Source of the DNA: Moritella sp. PE36
Lineage (GTDB): Bacteria > Pseudomonadota > Gammaproteobacteria > Enterobacterales > Moritellaceae
DNA: 64,000 nt
Direction of reading: 5' to 3'
Assembly: GCF_000170855.1 (NCBI RefSeq)
Contig: NZ_ABCQ01000005.1
Location: 93,989 to 157,988, forward strand
The notes below the pieces were generated by a model. That model was not told the origin of the DNA and did not search any database. It saw nothing but the letters and a program-made list of their open reading frames with translations. This document shows, in pieces, positions 8,643-17,681 of the stretch (its first letter is position 1; the number at the start of each line of letters is the position of its first letter). A program made the translations under genes and the position numbers.

Positions 8643-9695
8643 TTAATCTACCGTTTTAACCGGAAAGGCATGCTCGCCGAGTACTTTGCCGTTAACTGAC
8701 TTGCCGTAATAACCTTGATGGTTATGATACTGTGCTTGGTTGGCTTTTAAGTCACCGCTAAAGCGTGGATCTTGTGGGCGTTCATGGCTATTCATAAATG
8801 CGGCTACATCCCATGCTTGTTGTTTACTTAACTGCACACTTTTACCCAGCGGCATGTTTTCATAAATGAAGTAGGCCGCGGTATTGATACGGTGCATACC
8901 TGCGCCCCAGTTGAACGCGTCTTTGCCCCACAGTGGCGGGAATGATTGTACGTCATCTTGTTTCAAGCCTTGGCCGCTATCACCATGGCAATTAGCACAG
9001 GTTTGTTTATACACCACTTCACCACGTTCGATAGACGGTGTTTCGGCTGGTTTAGCCAGTTTTGGATAACCACGCCCGGCGAGTTTGTTACGCTGCTCAA
9101 TCGGTAACGCTTGCGCTATCTGAGCTGGTAAAACAAATGCATCGGCTTTGCCACCCAGTTGTACCACAGCATCGCTCATTTCTGGAATAGGAGTGCTGTG
9201 CATATCGTATTTATCTAACAAACCGCCCATTGCTAACCAATATGAATAGGCGGTTAATGCGACTAGTTCTGGTGAGTCGACTGCCGGTGCTACACCGTTC
9301 ATCGAATATTTAAAGCAGCCTTGGATACGCTCTGCGTAAGTATTCACTTTATCGTTCTTTTTTCGGTACGCCGGATAAGACATGAACGCGCCCCATAATG
9401 GCGCTGAGTTGGCTTTCATGCCCGCTTGCATGTGGCAGTTGGCACAGTTTTGTTCGTTCCCTACATATTGACCACGCATAGGTTGCGAGTTAACGAATAA
9501 TGAATAACCTAGTTTTACTTTATTGCCAAACTCGGTATCTGGGATGGTGGCTAAATCACGCGGCACTAAGTATTCACTGCTCGCCGCTTTGGCATGGGCT
9601 GGCAATTCGGTTTGGCGATCGGGTAAGTTAGCATCTGCGTTGGCAAACGTTGTTAACAATAAACCTGCGCTAATGATGAGAGATAATTTTTTCAT
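8643..9695 (-). CDS. tsdA: TsdA-like diheme cytochrome c (thiosulfate dehydrogenase / tetrathionate reductase)
   Basis: A 350-aa periplasmic protein with a signal peptide (cleaved near ANA, residue 20) and two CxxCH heme sites: C84-A-N-C87-H88 and C233-A-N-C236-H237. After heme 1 the sequence APLWGAFMSYPAYR and then ERIQGCFKYSMNG matches the TsdA family, where the Cys in the R-I-x-x-C-F motif is the unusual axial ligand of heme 1; here it is Cys127. TsdA interconverts two thiosulfates and one tetrathionate, and the direction depends on the organism. It follows the c4-like cytochrome gene by nine bases in one operon and sits beside ttrBCA. The family assignment is good; the physiological direction is inference. 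Confidence 0.8.
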   Translation of the reverse strand: MKKLSLIISAGLLLTTFANADANLPDRQTELPAHAKAASSEYLVPRDLATIPDTEFGNKVKLGYSLFVNSQPMRGQYVGNEQNCANCHMQAGMKANSAPLWGAFMSYPAYRKKNDKVNTYAERIQGCFKYSMNGVAPAVDSPELVALTAYSYWLAMGGLLDKYDMHSTPIPEMSDAVVQLGGKADAFVLPAQIAQALPIEQRNKLAGRGYPKLAKPAETPSIERGEVVYKQTCANCHGDSGQGLKQDDVQSFPPLWGKDAFNWGAGMHRINTAAYFIYENMPLGKSVQLSKQQAWDVAAFMNSHERPQDPRFSGDLKANQAQYHNHQGYYGKSVNGKVLGEHAFPVKTVD

Positions 9696-9704
9696 GGGAT
9701 AACC

Positions 9705-10319
9705 TTATTTTATCGTCGCAAAATATTGTGCAAGCTGTTGAATTTCTGTTGCTGTTAATTGCTGCGCTATGGTTGCCATGACATTGTTATGATTACCGCT
9801 GCGCTGCTTGGTTTGCCATGCGATTAACTGTTGGCTGATATAATCGGCATGTTGACTGGCTAAGCGCGGAAAGTGCTCAACACCCAAACCACTAGGGCCA
9901 TGACAAGTGGCACAGGCGGGAATGTTACGCTCCCTATCACCTTGGTAAACGAGTTTTCGTGCCGGGTCGGTAATGATGACGTTATCACCACGTTTTTCGA
10001 TATTACTGATTGCTGGTGCAGGCAAGGCGGCAAAAAATGCCGAGACTTCTTGTACTGCTTCTGGCGTTGCTAACATCATTGCCATCGAGGTCATTAATGG
10101 ACTTTTGCGCTGACCATTTTTAAAATTATTAATTTGTTCGACGAGATGATTTTCATCCATACCCGCGATCATTGGTGCTAGGTTGGGGTTACCTAAACCA
10201 TTCATACCATGGCAACTCGCGCATACCATTGCGGCTGGTGGCGTAGCTAATGCGGGCGTTGCAGAAAGCAACAAAGCACTGATGCTTATTAAGCTGTGAA
10301 TGAGTTTTTTTATGGGCAT
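9705..10319 (-). CDS. Diheme c4-type cytochrome, likely TsdB-like electron partner
   Basis: A 204-aa secreted protein with signal peptide MPIKKLIHSLISISALLLS (cleavage near ALA, residue 25) and two CxxCH sites: CASCH at residue 33 and CATCH in the second half, each followed by G-x-x-G-L-G. The twofold-repeated cytochrome c4 layout is clear. The start at 10319 is preceded by GGAG seven bases away; a longer frame to 10376 adds a non-secretory extension. It is the first gene of a two-gene operon with tsdA, as TsdB is in bacteria that keep TsdA with a c4-like electron carrier. A TGTGG-N4-CCACA palindrome lies 137 bases upstream. Confidence 0.8.
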   Translation of the reverse strand: MPIKKLIHSLISISALLLSATPALATPPAAMVCASCHGMNGLGNPNLAPMIAGMDENHLVEQINNFKNGQRKSPLMTSMAMMLATPEAVQEVSAFFAALPAPAISNIEKRGDNVIITDPARKLVYQGDRERNIPACATCHGPSGLGVEHFPRLASQHADYISQQLIAWQTKQRSGNHNNVMATIAQQLTATEIQQLAQYFATIK

Positions 10320-10455
10320 GGGATATCTCCAAGTGAGTGAACTGTTTGCAGAGTTAATGTCATTATTACTAATCACTGGTCATTATTATTTTTATTATCT
10401 TTATGAGCAGAAATAGAGCGTGGCTAGTCTGGCGGTTTGAAAAAAGGAAAGATAT

Positions 10456-10469
10456 TGTGGTTATCCACA
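10456..10469. promoter_or_regulatory. Palindrome TGTGG-TTAT-CCACA upstream of tsdB, putative TtrR site
   Basis: A perfect five-base inverted repeat with a four-base spacer, extended by ATT on one side and ATAA on the other. The same element, differing in one spacer base, lies at 15655-15668 between ttrB and ttrS. Matching palindromes in front of two functionally related operons suggest a common regulator. TtrR, the local LuxR-type response regulator, is the natural candidate. Confidence 0.65.
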
Positions 10470-10510
10470 TAAATTAGAGGGTTTTGTGATGAGGCTTACA
10501 GTTGTTATTA

Positions 10511-10546
10511 ATAAGCCCACTGTCGCGGGTACGACAGTGGGCTTAT
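10511..10546. terminator. Strong hairpin terminator after ttrA
   Basis: A perfect 15-base stem ATAAGCCCACTGTCG/CGACAGTGGGCTTAT (10511-10525, 10532-10546) has a six-base loop. It lies 50 bases past the ttrA stop on the minus strand and upstream of tsdB, so ttrBCA and tsdBA are separate transcription units. Confidence 0.85.
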
Positions 10547-10595
10547 TTTATTAAGTCTATTCGATAACTAGGCCTATTTATTAATCTTCTGCATT

Positions 10596-13500
10596 TTAGC
10601 TCAGGCTAATTTTAGCAGGCAGTGCTTGTCTTGCCGCAGCGCCTACAACCCAGTCAAGGAGTACACCTTTACCTTCACGGGTCGGGTCGATTAAGCCGAT
10701 ATCATTGATATTCACCCCATCATTGGATTTCATTTTTACTGGCTGTTGTTTATCGCCAATCCAATGGGCACGTTCGCCGAGTTCGGTATGGCCAAAGCCG
10801 TGTTCAAAACCGAGTGTGCCGGGTTTAACGCCATCGACCAATAATGCCATGGCTTGCGTGGCGCTGGTTGGCGTAGTGATGGTGAACATCGCTCCTGTGG
10901 TTAAGCCTATTTTGGCGGCATCGCTTGGATGTATGTAGACCGGATTCACGCCTTTAATCGAATTTAACCGCGGTGACAGGTTTGATACTGCACTGTGAAT
11001 ATTGGATTTAAAGTTAGTTAAGGTAAACGGCCATTCACTCGCTGGGTATTTTTCGTCTAACGGTGTGCCGTCGGCTAATTTTTGTGGATACCAAGTAGGG
11101 CAACCAGAATAATACTCACCGGTCATGGTATTACGCGAGGTACCGACCTTTTCATTCCAGATCGCTAACGGTTTTTTCCATTGGTATTTCATTTCGTCGC
11201 CTTTGTAGGCTTCGGTCGCATCTTCAAAGCGGCCACCACGAGCAAAGATAAACGCGACTTTACCGAGTTCTTCCGGTGTCAGCACCCGTTGCATAGCTGG
11301 TAACAAGCGTTCTAATCCAGACAAGACCATGTCTTCACTACTGGCAGCGGGAACGCCATTGGCGACATAAGCTAAATTGGCCGCAGAGCGCAAGTAAAAA
11401 TCTTCAGCGTTGTGAATACCGTGCCAATTACCTTGGTTGTCAGAAATGGCGTTATCACCAAATCCACCCAACTGTATCTTTTTAGCGATATCAATTAGGA
11501 AGTTTTCTAAATTGATTGCACGGCCATCCGCGGTTTTTTCCGTTAAGGCATTCACAATCGGCCAGCGCGCGGTTACTGTTTTAGTCGGTACGCCATGCCA
11601 AGGTGTCGTCATGCCCCAGCTTTCATACGTGACTGTGTCCGGCACGATGTAATCGGATAAGGCTGTGGTTTCATTAATGAAAGCATCAACAGATACAATC
11701 AGGGGTAATTGTTTTGGATCTTTTAATTTATCACCCAGTAAGTTGGCTAACCCTGGTACGCCATACATCGGATTCGCCATGTGATTGATCCAGGCTTTAG
11801 CACGATACGGATAACCATCAACAGCAGCAGATAAATGTTCTGTTAGCAGCGGCGCAGAGATCGGGTACCAAGGTGATCGTGTTGGATAGGGCGACTCACC
11901 TGCGGCCACACGACGTTTATATTCACTGGTTTTGTGGTACGGGAATTTACTGCGCGATAAAAAGATCCCTTTTGGTTTTACCTTGTTCTTAAATTTGGTG
12001 AAATCGTAACGAGGGCCTTTACCGGATGTTGGATAACCGCCCGATTTTGCCATTACCCCGCCTTTTAGATTGATATTACCAATCAGCGCGTTAAGCATCA
12101 GGATGGTATATGCATTGTAGAAACCATTGCTGTGCATGTTGCCACCATGGCTATCGACAACGGCTTTAGTACCGTGGCTAGTAAAGCGTTTCGCCAGTGC
12201 GGTGATCGTCGCCACCGGAATATCACACTGAGTGCTGTAGAAATCAAGATCGTGTGTAAATGCCGATTCTTTTAAGTGCTGCAGTGATGATTTAACCTGT
12301 ACGTCACCTTGTTTGGTGGTGACCACTTGATCAACAAATAGTTGCGCTGGTTGATCTTGAGTATGTACCGATAGATCACCGCTTTGGGCATCGACGATCA
12401 CATACGGATCTGCTTCTGACAGTGCTGTGCCAGTAAAGCCAAGATCGACTTCTGAAGCACGCAGGAAAAAACCGTAGCGTGGATGATCTTTATCGCTGAT
12501 CACCAAATGTGTGGCATTACACCAATGCGCCGTGCCTGCGGTTTTCATCGCGTTCGGTCCCGGCTGGGTTAAGAAGGTGTTATTAAATTTATCATTGGCT
12601 AATATCCATTGGATCATACCGAGTACTAATGCGGAATCAGTACCGGGTTTGATCGGCAGCCAGTTGTTATTATCACCCGCGGCCAAGCTTGATGATATAG
12701 GTAGCGCTGGTGATACCACTGTATAGCTAAAGTTACCTTTAGTGCGGGCTGTCGCTAACTGACGTGCTTGGCGTTTAAAGGGGTTACCGGCTTGCGCTGG
12801 TGACATACCGATATACAGGGCAAATTCACAGTTTTCTAGATCTGGCTTAACATGGGCGAATTTATTTAAATCATTCATTAACGCGCCGGAACCAGCACGG
12901 AAACCATAACCACAGTATGAACCATGATGACCAAAGTTACGGGTACCATAACTATTAAAAGCAAAACGTTTAAATAGATCGTCACGGCCTTCATTACCGG
13001 CATTGGTCATTAATAACTGGTTGGCTTTCGGGCCATATTCCGGATTGAGTGGATCGAGTGGGGTTTTCACATCGCGGATCGCGCGTAAGCCGTCCACATG
13101 ACCTTCACCAAACAGATCGCCACCTTCAACTACTTCTTCGAGTAGTTGTTCGTAGCTGATCGGGATCCATTTACCTTCACCACGGTTACCGACACGTTTT
13201 AACGGTTGGGTGATCCGATACGGGCTTTTACGAATTTCCATCATGCCATTACCACGGGCACAGGCCGTTGAGCGACCGTCTAATCCAGCTTCTCCAGCCA
13301 TGCCGATATAAGCGTCTTTTACCGGGGTATTAAAGGGGATCTGATGTTCGTTTGATAATGGGTGATAAGGGTTACCGGAAATACGTAAGATCTCATCACT
13401 GGCATTGTCGATACGTACGCGTAACCCACACAGGGTCCAGCAACCAAAACACATCGATGGTGCCACACGTTGCGCCGGGTTATTAATTAGTTTACCCGTT

Positions 13501-13685
13501 TCTGTGACTTTATATTCAGGGCTTAATGAATTACCAAAATGCGGGTGTTTGGTCTTTTCTCCGGCAGTACCGTCGATAAGGCCATGTACCGCGTGCGATG
13601 TAGTGGTTGCGTAACCCGCTGCGAAAGCGCCAGCACCACCCACAGCAAGACCTGCTTTCAGAAATTGACGACGTTTGTTATCCAT
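10596..13685 (-). CDS. ttrA: Tetrathionate reductase catalytic subunit TtrA
   Basis: A 1029-aa molybdopterin enzyme that reduces tetrathionate to two thiosulfates in the periplasm during anaerobic respiration. It has a Tat signal (RRQFLK at residues 5-10), an iron-sulfur motif C-F-G-C-W-T-L-C-G near residue 80, and long blocks shared with Salmonella TtrA: GKWIPISYEQLLEEVVEGGDLFGEGHVDGLRAI is matched almost residue for residue, as are AGNPFKRQARQLA and NAFINETTALSDYIVPDT-like regions. The length equals the family's (about 1020). It is the last gene of ttrBCA, two bases after ttrC, and ends at a strong terminator. Confidence 0.97.
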   Translation of the reverse strand: MDNKRRQFLKAGLAVGGAGAFAAGYATTTSHAVHGLIDGTAGEKTKHPHFGNSLSPEYKVTETGKLINNPAQRVAPSMCFGCWTLCGLRVRIDNASDEILRISGNPYHPLSNEHQIPFNTPVKDAYIGMAGEAGLDGRSTACARGNGMMEIRKSPYRITQPLKRVGNRGEGKWIPISYEQLLEEVVEGGDLFGEGHVDGLRAIRDVKTPLDPLNPEYGPKANQLLMTNAGNEGRDDLFKRFAFNSYGTRNFGHHGSYCGYGFRAGSGALMNDLNKFAHVKPDLENCEFALYIGMSPAQAGNPFKRQARQLATARTKGNFSYTVVSPALPISSSLAAGDNNNWLPIKPGTDSALVLGMIQWILANDKFNNTFLTQPGPNAMKTAGTAHWCNATHLVISDKDHPRYGFFLRASEVDLGFTGTALSEADPYVIVDAQSGDLSVHTQDQPAQLFVDQVVTTKQGDVQVKSSLQHLKESAFTHDLDFYSTQCDIPVATITALAKRFTSHGTKAVVDSHGGNMHSNGFYNAYTILMLNALIGNINLKGGVMAKSGGYPTSGKGPRYDFTKFKNKVKPKGIFLSRSKFPYHKTSEYKRRVAAGESPYPTRSPWYPISAPLLTEHLSAAVDGYPYRAKAWINHMANPMYGVPGLANLLGDKLKDPKQLPLIVSVDAFINETTALSDYIVPDTVTYESWGMTTPWHGVPTKTVTARWPIVNALTEKTADGRAINLENFLIDIAKKIQLGGFGDNAISDNQGNWHGIHNAEDFYLRSAANLAYVANGVPAASSEDMVLSGLERLLPAMQRVLTPEELGKVAFIFARGGRFEDATEAYKGDEMKYQWKKPLAIWNEKVGTSRNTMTGEYYSGCPTWYPQKLADGTPLDEKYPASEWPFTLTNFKSNIHSAVSNLSPRLNSIKGVNPVYIHPSDAAKIGLTTGAMFTITTPTSATQAMALLVDGVKPGTLGFEHGFGHTELGERAHWIGDKQQPVKMKSNDGVNINDIGLIDPTREGKGVLLDWVVGAAARQALPAKISLS

Positions 13686-13687
13686 AA

Positions 13688-14821
13688 TTAAGTCCTTACT
13701 GTGTGTTGTTTAGCGAGTGGCTTCGTGATTGAGTTATTTTTTGTTGGTTTAGCGGGTATCGCGACGATCTCTGAAGCGGCTAATGCCAGTGCTAACCACA
13801 AGCCTGCCATACCAAGAATACCGAGCAGTCCAGCAGAGCCCATCGGCAGTTCGTAGGGATACGGGCCTTGGTCAAATTTAGCAATAATTTGTACATCCAT
13901 GATGGTGACCCAACGTAAATACCAGCAACAGATCAAACTGATGGCACTCATGAGCAACAATTGTGCGCGGTTATACAGGGCAATTTTAGAGGCCAATAAA
14001 GCAATGCCCATACAGGCTAAAAAGCTCACCGCTAAACCGCCGAGACGGACTAACCATGCTTGGCTTTCATATAATGAGAATGACGGGTTGTTGGATGCCC
14101 AGATTGGCAGTAATACCGCGGCTAAGATCGCGCTGACTAACAGGGCGCGTTTTATTAGCCCTTGGTCGCTTTGGGTAAAGACGTTGGCTTTTGCTGGAAT
14201 AGGGAATAAAGCTAATAACAATAACGCAAAACCAATGGCGCCGATAAAGGCGGTCACAAACCATAATAGCGGCGCAGCTGGTTGATGCCATAGTGGGCGA
14301 CTTTGCACCACGTAGATCTCGGCACCTGTGTACAAGGCAATGGTTAAACCAGCGAGACACGTCACCACCGTTACTGCAATAATTTGGCTGCTGGTGGTTT
14401 TCCAGTTACCGAAACTAAACCAAGCAACTTTCTGCGCAATAGCACTGTCACTGTGTTTAAGTTTGGCAATATCATCACGTAAATATAACCAGGCGGTTAA
14501 TATCGCTAATGCTGAGAATAACGGTAAAAACAGCGAGCCTAACGACATCCATGACCAAGGCGTTATATTGGTATAAAAATGCCAAGCGCGACCCGGTTGG
14601 TGTAAGTCACCGGTTAATGCGAGTGGGCCAACAACCGCGCCAATCGACATGGTGAGTACTAATGCCGAACGCAAATAATGACTGGTGTGGGCGCGGAATA
14701 AATAACTTAATAAAAATAATATCGCCGCCGCATACGCAGAACCAATATAGAAAAAGTATTGCACTGCCCACGGGAGCCAAGCAATGGCTTGTGGTTGCAC
14801 TAAAATTTCGGTGATGTTCAT
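13688..14821 (-). CDS. ttrC: Tetrathionate reductase membrane subunit TtrC (NrfD family)
   Basis: A 377-aa NrfD/PsrC-type integral membrane protein with about nine to ten hydrophobic segments. It begins with a helix containing WAVQYFFYIGSAYAAAILFLL and has GDLHQPGRAWHFY, a typical NrfD-family loop. It anchors TtrA-TtrB at the outer face of the inner membrane and oxidises quinol. Its ATG overlaps the ttrB stop by four bases (ATGA), and ttrA follows two bases after its stop, so the three genes are translated together. Confidence 0.95.
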   Translation of the reverse strand: MNITEILVQPQAIAWLPWAVQYFFYIGSAYAAAILFLLSYLFRAHTSHYLRSALVLTMSIGAVVGPLALTGDLHQPGRAWHFYTNITPWSWMSLGSLFLPLFSALAILTAWLYLRDDIAKLKHSDSAIAQKVAWFSFGNWKTTSSQIIAVTVVTCLAGLTIALYTGAEIYVVQSRPLWHQPAAPLLWFVTAFIGAIGFALLLLALFPIPAKANVFTQSDQGLIKRALLVSAILAAVLLPIWASNNPSFSLYESQAWLVRLGGLAVSFLACMGIALLASKIALYNRAQLLLMSAISLICCWYLRWVTIMDVQIIAKFDQGPYPYELPMGSAGLLGILGMAGLWLALALAASEIVAIPAKPTKNNSITKPLAKQHTVRT

Positions 14822-15591
14822 GCGTTATCTCCTGCTGGATCGTAGATGGCGACTTTGCCGGCAACCTTACTGGTGAACGCGTCATCCATGCCGATGTAGA
14901 ACACATGTGGCTGGGTATTTTCTTCTGGCTTTAATACCTTGATATCATCTTGATGGTCACGCATGAGCTGGCTGATTTGGCTATTTGGATCTTTGATATC
15001 ACCAATAATGCGGGCCCCGCCAACGCAAGTTTCTACGCATGCGGGTAATAATCCGACTTCTAAGCGATGGGCACAGAAAGTACATTTATCCGCGGTGAGG
15101 GTTTCTTCATTGATAAAACGGGCATCGTAAGGGCAAGCCTGAACGCAGTAAGCACACGCCACGCAACGCTCGTTATCAACCATGACAATGCCATCTTCAC
15201 GTTGAAACGTGGCCTGTACCGGACATACTTTCACACAAGGTGGGTTTTCGCAGTGATTACATAAGCGCGGTAAGGTAAATGATTTTACATTTTGTAATTC
15301 ACTGCTACCGTCATCTAAGGTGACTTCGTATTGTTTTACCGTGGTACGGAATTGACCAATAGGGGCTTGGTTCTCAATGCTACAACCGACAGTACACGCT
15401 TGGCAGCCCACACACTTACGTAAATCAACAACCATGGCATAACGCTTACCGGTATGACCTTTACGGTCTGGCGCTTGATTGTTTCTGATAATGGTGGTGG
15501 TGAACGGGTTAGCCGCCGACACCGGGATGATTGCAGCACCAGCGGTTAATGCGCCGAGGCGGGTCATTAAGCGTCGTTTACTTGAGTCCAT
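14818..15591 (-). CDS. ttrB: Tetrathionate reductase iron-sulfur subunit TtrB
   Basis: A 257-aa electron-transfer protein with a Tat-type signal (KRRLMTRLGALTAG) and four cysteine clusters for [4Fe-4S] centres: CVGCQACTVGC, CNHCENPPCVKVCP, CVACAYCVQACP and CTFCAHR...CVETC. It carries electrons from TtrC to TtrA. It is the first gene of ttrBCA, with AGGTG five bases before the ATG. The 186-base intergenic region shared with ttrS carries a palindrome and an FNR-like sequence. Confidence 0.96.
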   Translation of the reverse strand: MDSSKRRLMTRLGALTAGAAIIPVSAANPFTTTIIRNNQAPDRKGHTGKRYAMVVDLRKCVGCQACTVGCSIENQAPIGQFRTTVKQYEVTLDDGSSELQNVKSFTLPRLCNHCENPPCVKVCPVQATFQREDGIVMVDNERCVACAYCVQACPYDARFINEETLTADKCTFCAHRLEVGLLPACVETCVGGARIIGDIKDPNSQISQLMRDHQDDIKVLKPEENTQPHVFYIGMDDAFTSKVAGKVAIYDPAGDNA

Positions 15592-15654
15592 GAGAACACC
15601 TTGTGGTTAATAGTGAATAAGGCCATTGTCTGGAAATTAAGTGGTAGTTTGTAT

Positions 15655-15668
15655 TGTGGTTTTCCACA
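15655..15668. promoter_or_regulatory. Palindrome TGTGG-TTTT-CCACA between ttrB and ttrS, putative TtrR site
   Basis: A perfect inverted repeat with a four-base spacer, flanked by TAT on the left and ATA on the right. It is 64 bases from the ttrB start and 110 from the ttrS start, so it could serve either promoter. It is the twin of the element at 10456-10469 upstream of the cytochrome operon. Confidence 0.65.
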
Positions 15669-15682
15669 TACACAGGGTTGGA

Positions 15683-15696
15683 TTGATCTAAAACAA
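15683..15696. promoter_or_regulatory. FNR-like site in ttrB-ttrS intergenic region
   Basis: TTGAT-CTAA-AACAA differs from the FNR consensus TTGAT-N4-ATCAA at one position. In Salmonella the ttr operon needs FNR (established knowledge), which makes an anaerobic site here reasonable. This is one visual match in a short region and has not been scored. Confidence 0.4.
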
Positions 15697-15777
15697 TAAA
15701 TATTTTGGCTTTATGGCTATTTTGGTATGCTTAGGTGGTTGTTGGGTGAATTGGATAGTATGAGCAGGAGAATTGGC

Positions 15778-17610
15778 ATGGGTAACGTATTAATACAGAC
15801 AGTGATTGCTGCGTTATTGTTGGTGATGACTCAGGTGCATGCCAGCAACACGATTGATAACGCTATCAATAAAAATAGCGCTAGCGAAGCGCGGGTGCAT
15901 ACCAAGCAAGTTATTACCACCGTTGATGTGGGTGTGTTAGCCACACGTGGTGTCTTTGAAGCTAAACAACGCTGGCAACCGACGTTAATATGGTTACAAA
16001 GCCAGATCCCTAATAGCGAGTTTCGTTTACATCCATATACCTTGGCGGAAATGGAAACCGCAGTAAAACAGCAGAGTGTTGATGTGGTCGTGACGAACCC
16101 AGGTCAAGCGGTACGTTTAGGTCGCCAATATCCACTGTCTTGGTTAGCGACGTTGAACAGTAAACTCGGTGATGGCACCCATGTGATTGGCTCGGCTTTG
16201 ATTGTCCGTGCGGATTCTCACTATCAGCACTTAGTGGATGTCAGCAGTGAGAAGATCGCCGCTGTTGCCAGTAATGCTTTCGGTGGTTACTTAACCATGC
16301 AACTTGCGGTGCAAAATAAAGGTATTAACCCAACCGCTTTTTTTGCCGATGTATCGTTTTTAGGTTTTCCCATCGATGCCATCATTTATCAGTTACGTGA
16401 TGGTTATTTTGACGCGGCGGTGGTGCCAGTGTGCCAACTAGAAAGTATGTTAGAAGAAGGACTGATCCAACCCGGGGTTTTTCGCGTATTGGATGATATC
16501 AGCCCGGATAACTTTGCTTGCGCGCTGTCTACTGAGTTATACCCGAACTGGTCGATTGCCAAAACCAGTGCCATTTCTGCCAAATTAGCCAAGAAAATAA
16601 CCCGTGCTTTATTAGCACTGCCGAGTGATCATGCTGCCAGTATTGCAGCTTATTCAACGGGCTGGACACCACCGATTAGTCAGTTATCTGTCGACCAATT
16701 ATATCGTGATTTAGATATGCACCCCCTGCAACGGCCTTGGTGGCAAGAGGCGGCAGTATGGATCAAGAAAAATCAGCAATGGGCCTGGGTGGTATTTTTA
16801 TTTGTGCTGTTATTAAGTGTTTATCATTTAATGTTGGAATACCGCTTTAGCCGTAGTGAGCGTAAATTGAAAGCTACCTTAAATCGTTTAAAAGAAAAAA
16901 ATGCCATGTTAGAACATGCCCAACGGGTAGCAATTGTCGGTGAATTGGGCAGCAGTTTAGCCCATGAAATTAATCAACCGCTGGCGGCGATCCTGAATTA
17001 CAGCCAAGGTGGATTATTGCGGATCCATAAAGGTGCAGATGCCAGTGCGGTGGTGCCGGCATTAGAAAAAATACAGCAGCAAGTGAAACGGGCTGATGAT
17101 ATTGTGCAACGGCTGCGCACACTTATTAATAAACGTGCAGTAGCGAAATCTAGTTGTGATATGCAAGTATTATTAACGGATACCTTAGAGTTGTTAGAGT
17201 ATGACTTTCAGCAGAAAAATATTACTGTGAGCCGAACCTGTTTAGGTAATGCGGTTGCACTTGATACCGATGTTGTTGGTTTGCAGCAAGTATTATTAAA
17301 CGTATTGAATAATGCCGCGGATGCCTGTTTGATGCGTGAAGCTAGCGCGCCGATAAACGCTAACATTCGTATTGCAAGCCAGTATAGCGATGACAGATTA
17401 ATATTAACGATCACAGATAACGGTATTGGCTTAACAGCGACGAGTGAAGAATTACAGAATGCGTTTTTCACCACCAAAAAAGACGGGTTAGGGCTAGGGT
17501 TAGCCATTTGTCGGGATGTGATTGAAGCGCATCATGGCCAATTCTCGTTAGCGCCCGCTGATCCAGCAGGTTGTCGCGTAAGCATACATTTACCACTACC
17601 CCCACAATAA
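15778..17610 (+). CDS. ttrS: Tetrathionate sensor histidine kinase TtrS
   Basis: A 610-aa membrane sensor. An N-terminal signal (MGNVLIQTVIAALLLVMTQVHA) leads into a periplasmic binding-protein-like domain of the PhnD type (about residues 40-310), then a transmembrane helix near residues 335-355 (WAWVVFLFVLLLSVYHL), a HisKA segment with H396 in GSSLAHEINQPLAAILNYS, and an HATPase domain with GIGL and GLGLAICRDVI. This is the layout of TtrS, which senses periplasmic tetrathionate and phosphorylates TtrR. AGGAG seven bases before 15778 fixes this start over the longer frame at 15727. It is divergent from ttrBCA. Confidence 0.93.
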   Translation: MGNVLIQTVIAALLLVMTQVHASNTIDNAINKNSASEARVHTKQVITTVDVGVLATRGVFEAKQRWQPTLIWLQSQIPNSEFRLHPYTLAEMETAVKQQSVDVVVTNPGQAVRLGRQYPLSWLATLNSKLGDGTHVIGSALIVRADSHYQHLVDVSSEKIAAVASNAFGGYLTMQLAVQNKGINPTAFFADVSFLGFPIDAIIYQLRDGYFDAAVVPVCQLESMLEEGLIQPGVFRVLDDISPDNFACALSTELYPNWSIAKTSAISAKLAKKITRALLALPSDHAASIAAYSTGWTPPISQLSVDQLYRDLDMHPLQRPWWQEAAVWIKKNQQWAWVVFLFVLLLSVYHLMLEYRFSRSERKLKATLNRLKEKNAMLEHAQRVAIVGELGSSLAHEINQPLAAILNYSQGGLLRIHKGADASAVVPALEKIQQQVKRADDIVQRLRTLINKRAVAKSSCDMQVLLTDTLELLEYDFQQKNITVSRTCLGNAVALDTDVVGLQQVLLNVLNNAADACLMREASAPINANIRIASQYSDDRLILTITDNGIGLTATSEELQNAFFTTKKDGLGLGLAICRDVIEAHHGQFSLAPADPAGCRVSIHLPLPPQ

Positions 17611-17658
17611 CAATAACAATAACAATAACAATAGTAATAGTAATAGTAATAGTAATAA
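17605..17658 (+). repeat. Hexanucleotide tandem repeat between ttrS and ttrR
   Basis: Nine consecutive six-base units: CAATAA four times, CAATAG, TAATAG three times and TAATAA. The first unit contains the ttrS stop codon, and the array fills nearly all of the gap to the ttrR ribosome binding site (GAGG at 17669-17672). Every unit carries an in-phase stop (TAA or TAG), so array length changes would not extend TtrS but would alter the ttrS-ttrR spacing. Confidence 0.9.
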
Positions 17659-17681
17659 CAGCATAACTGAGGATGATGAAT

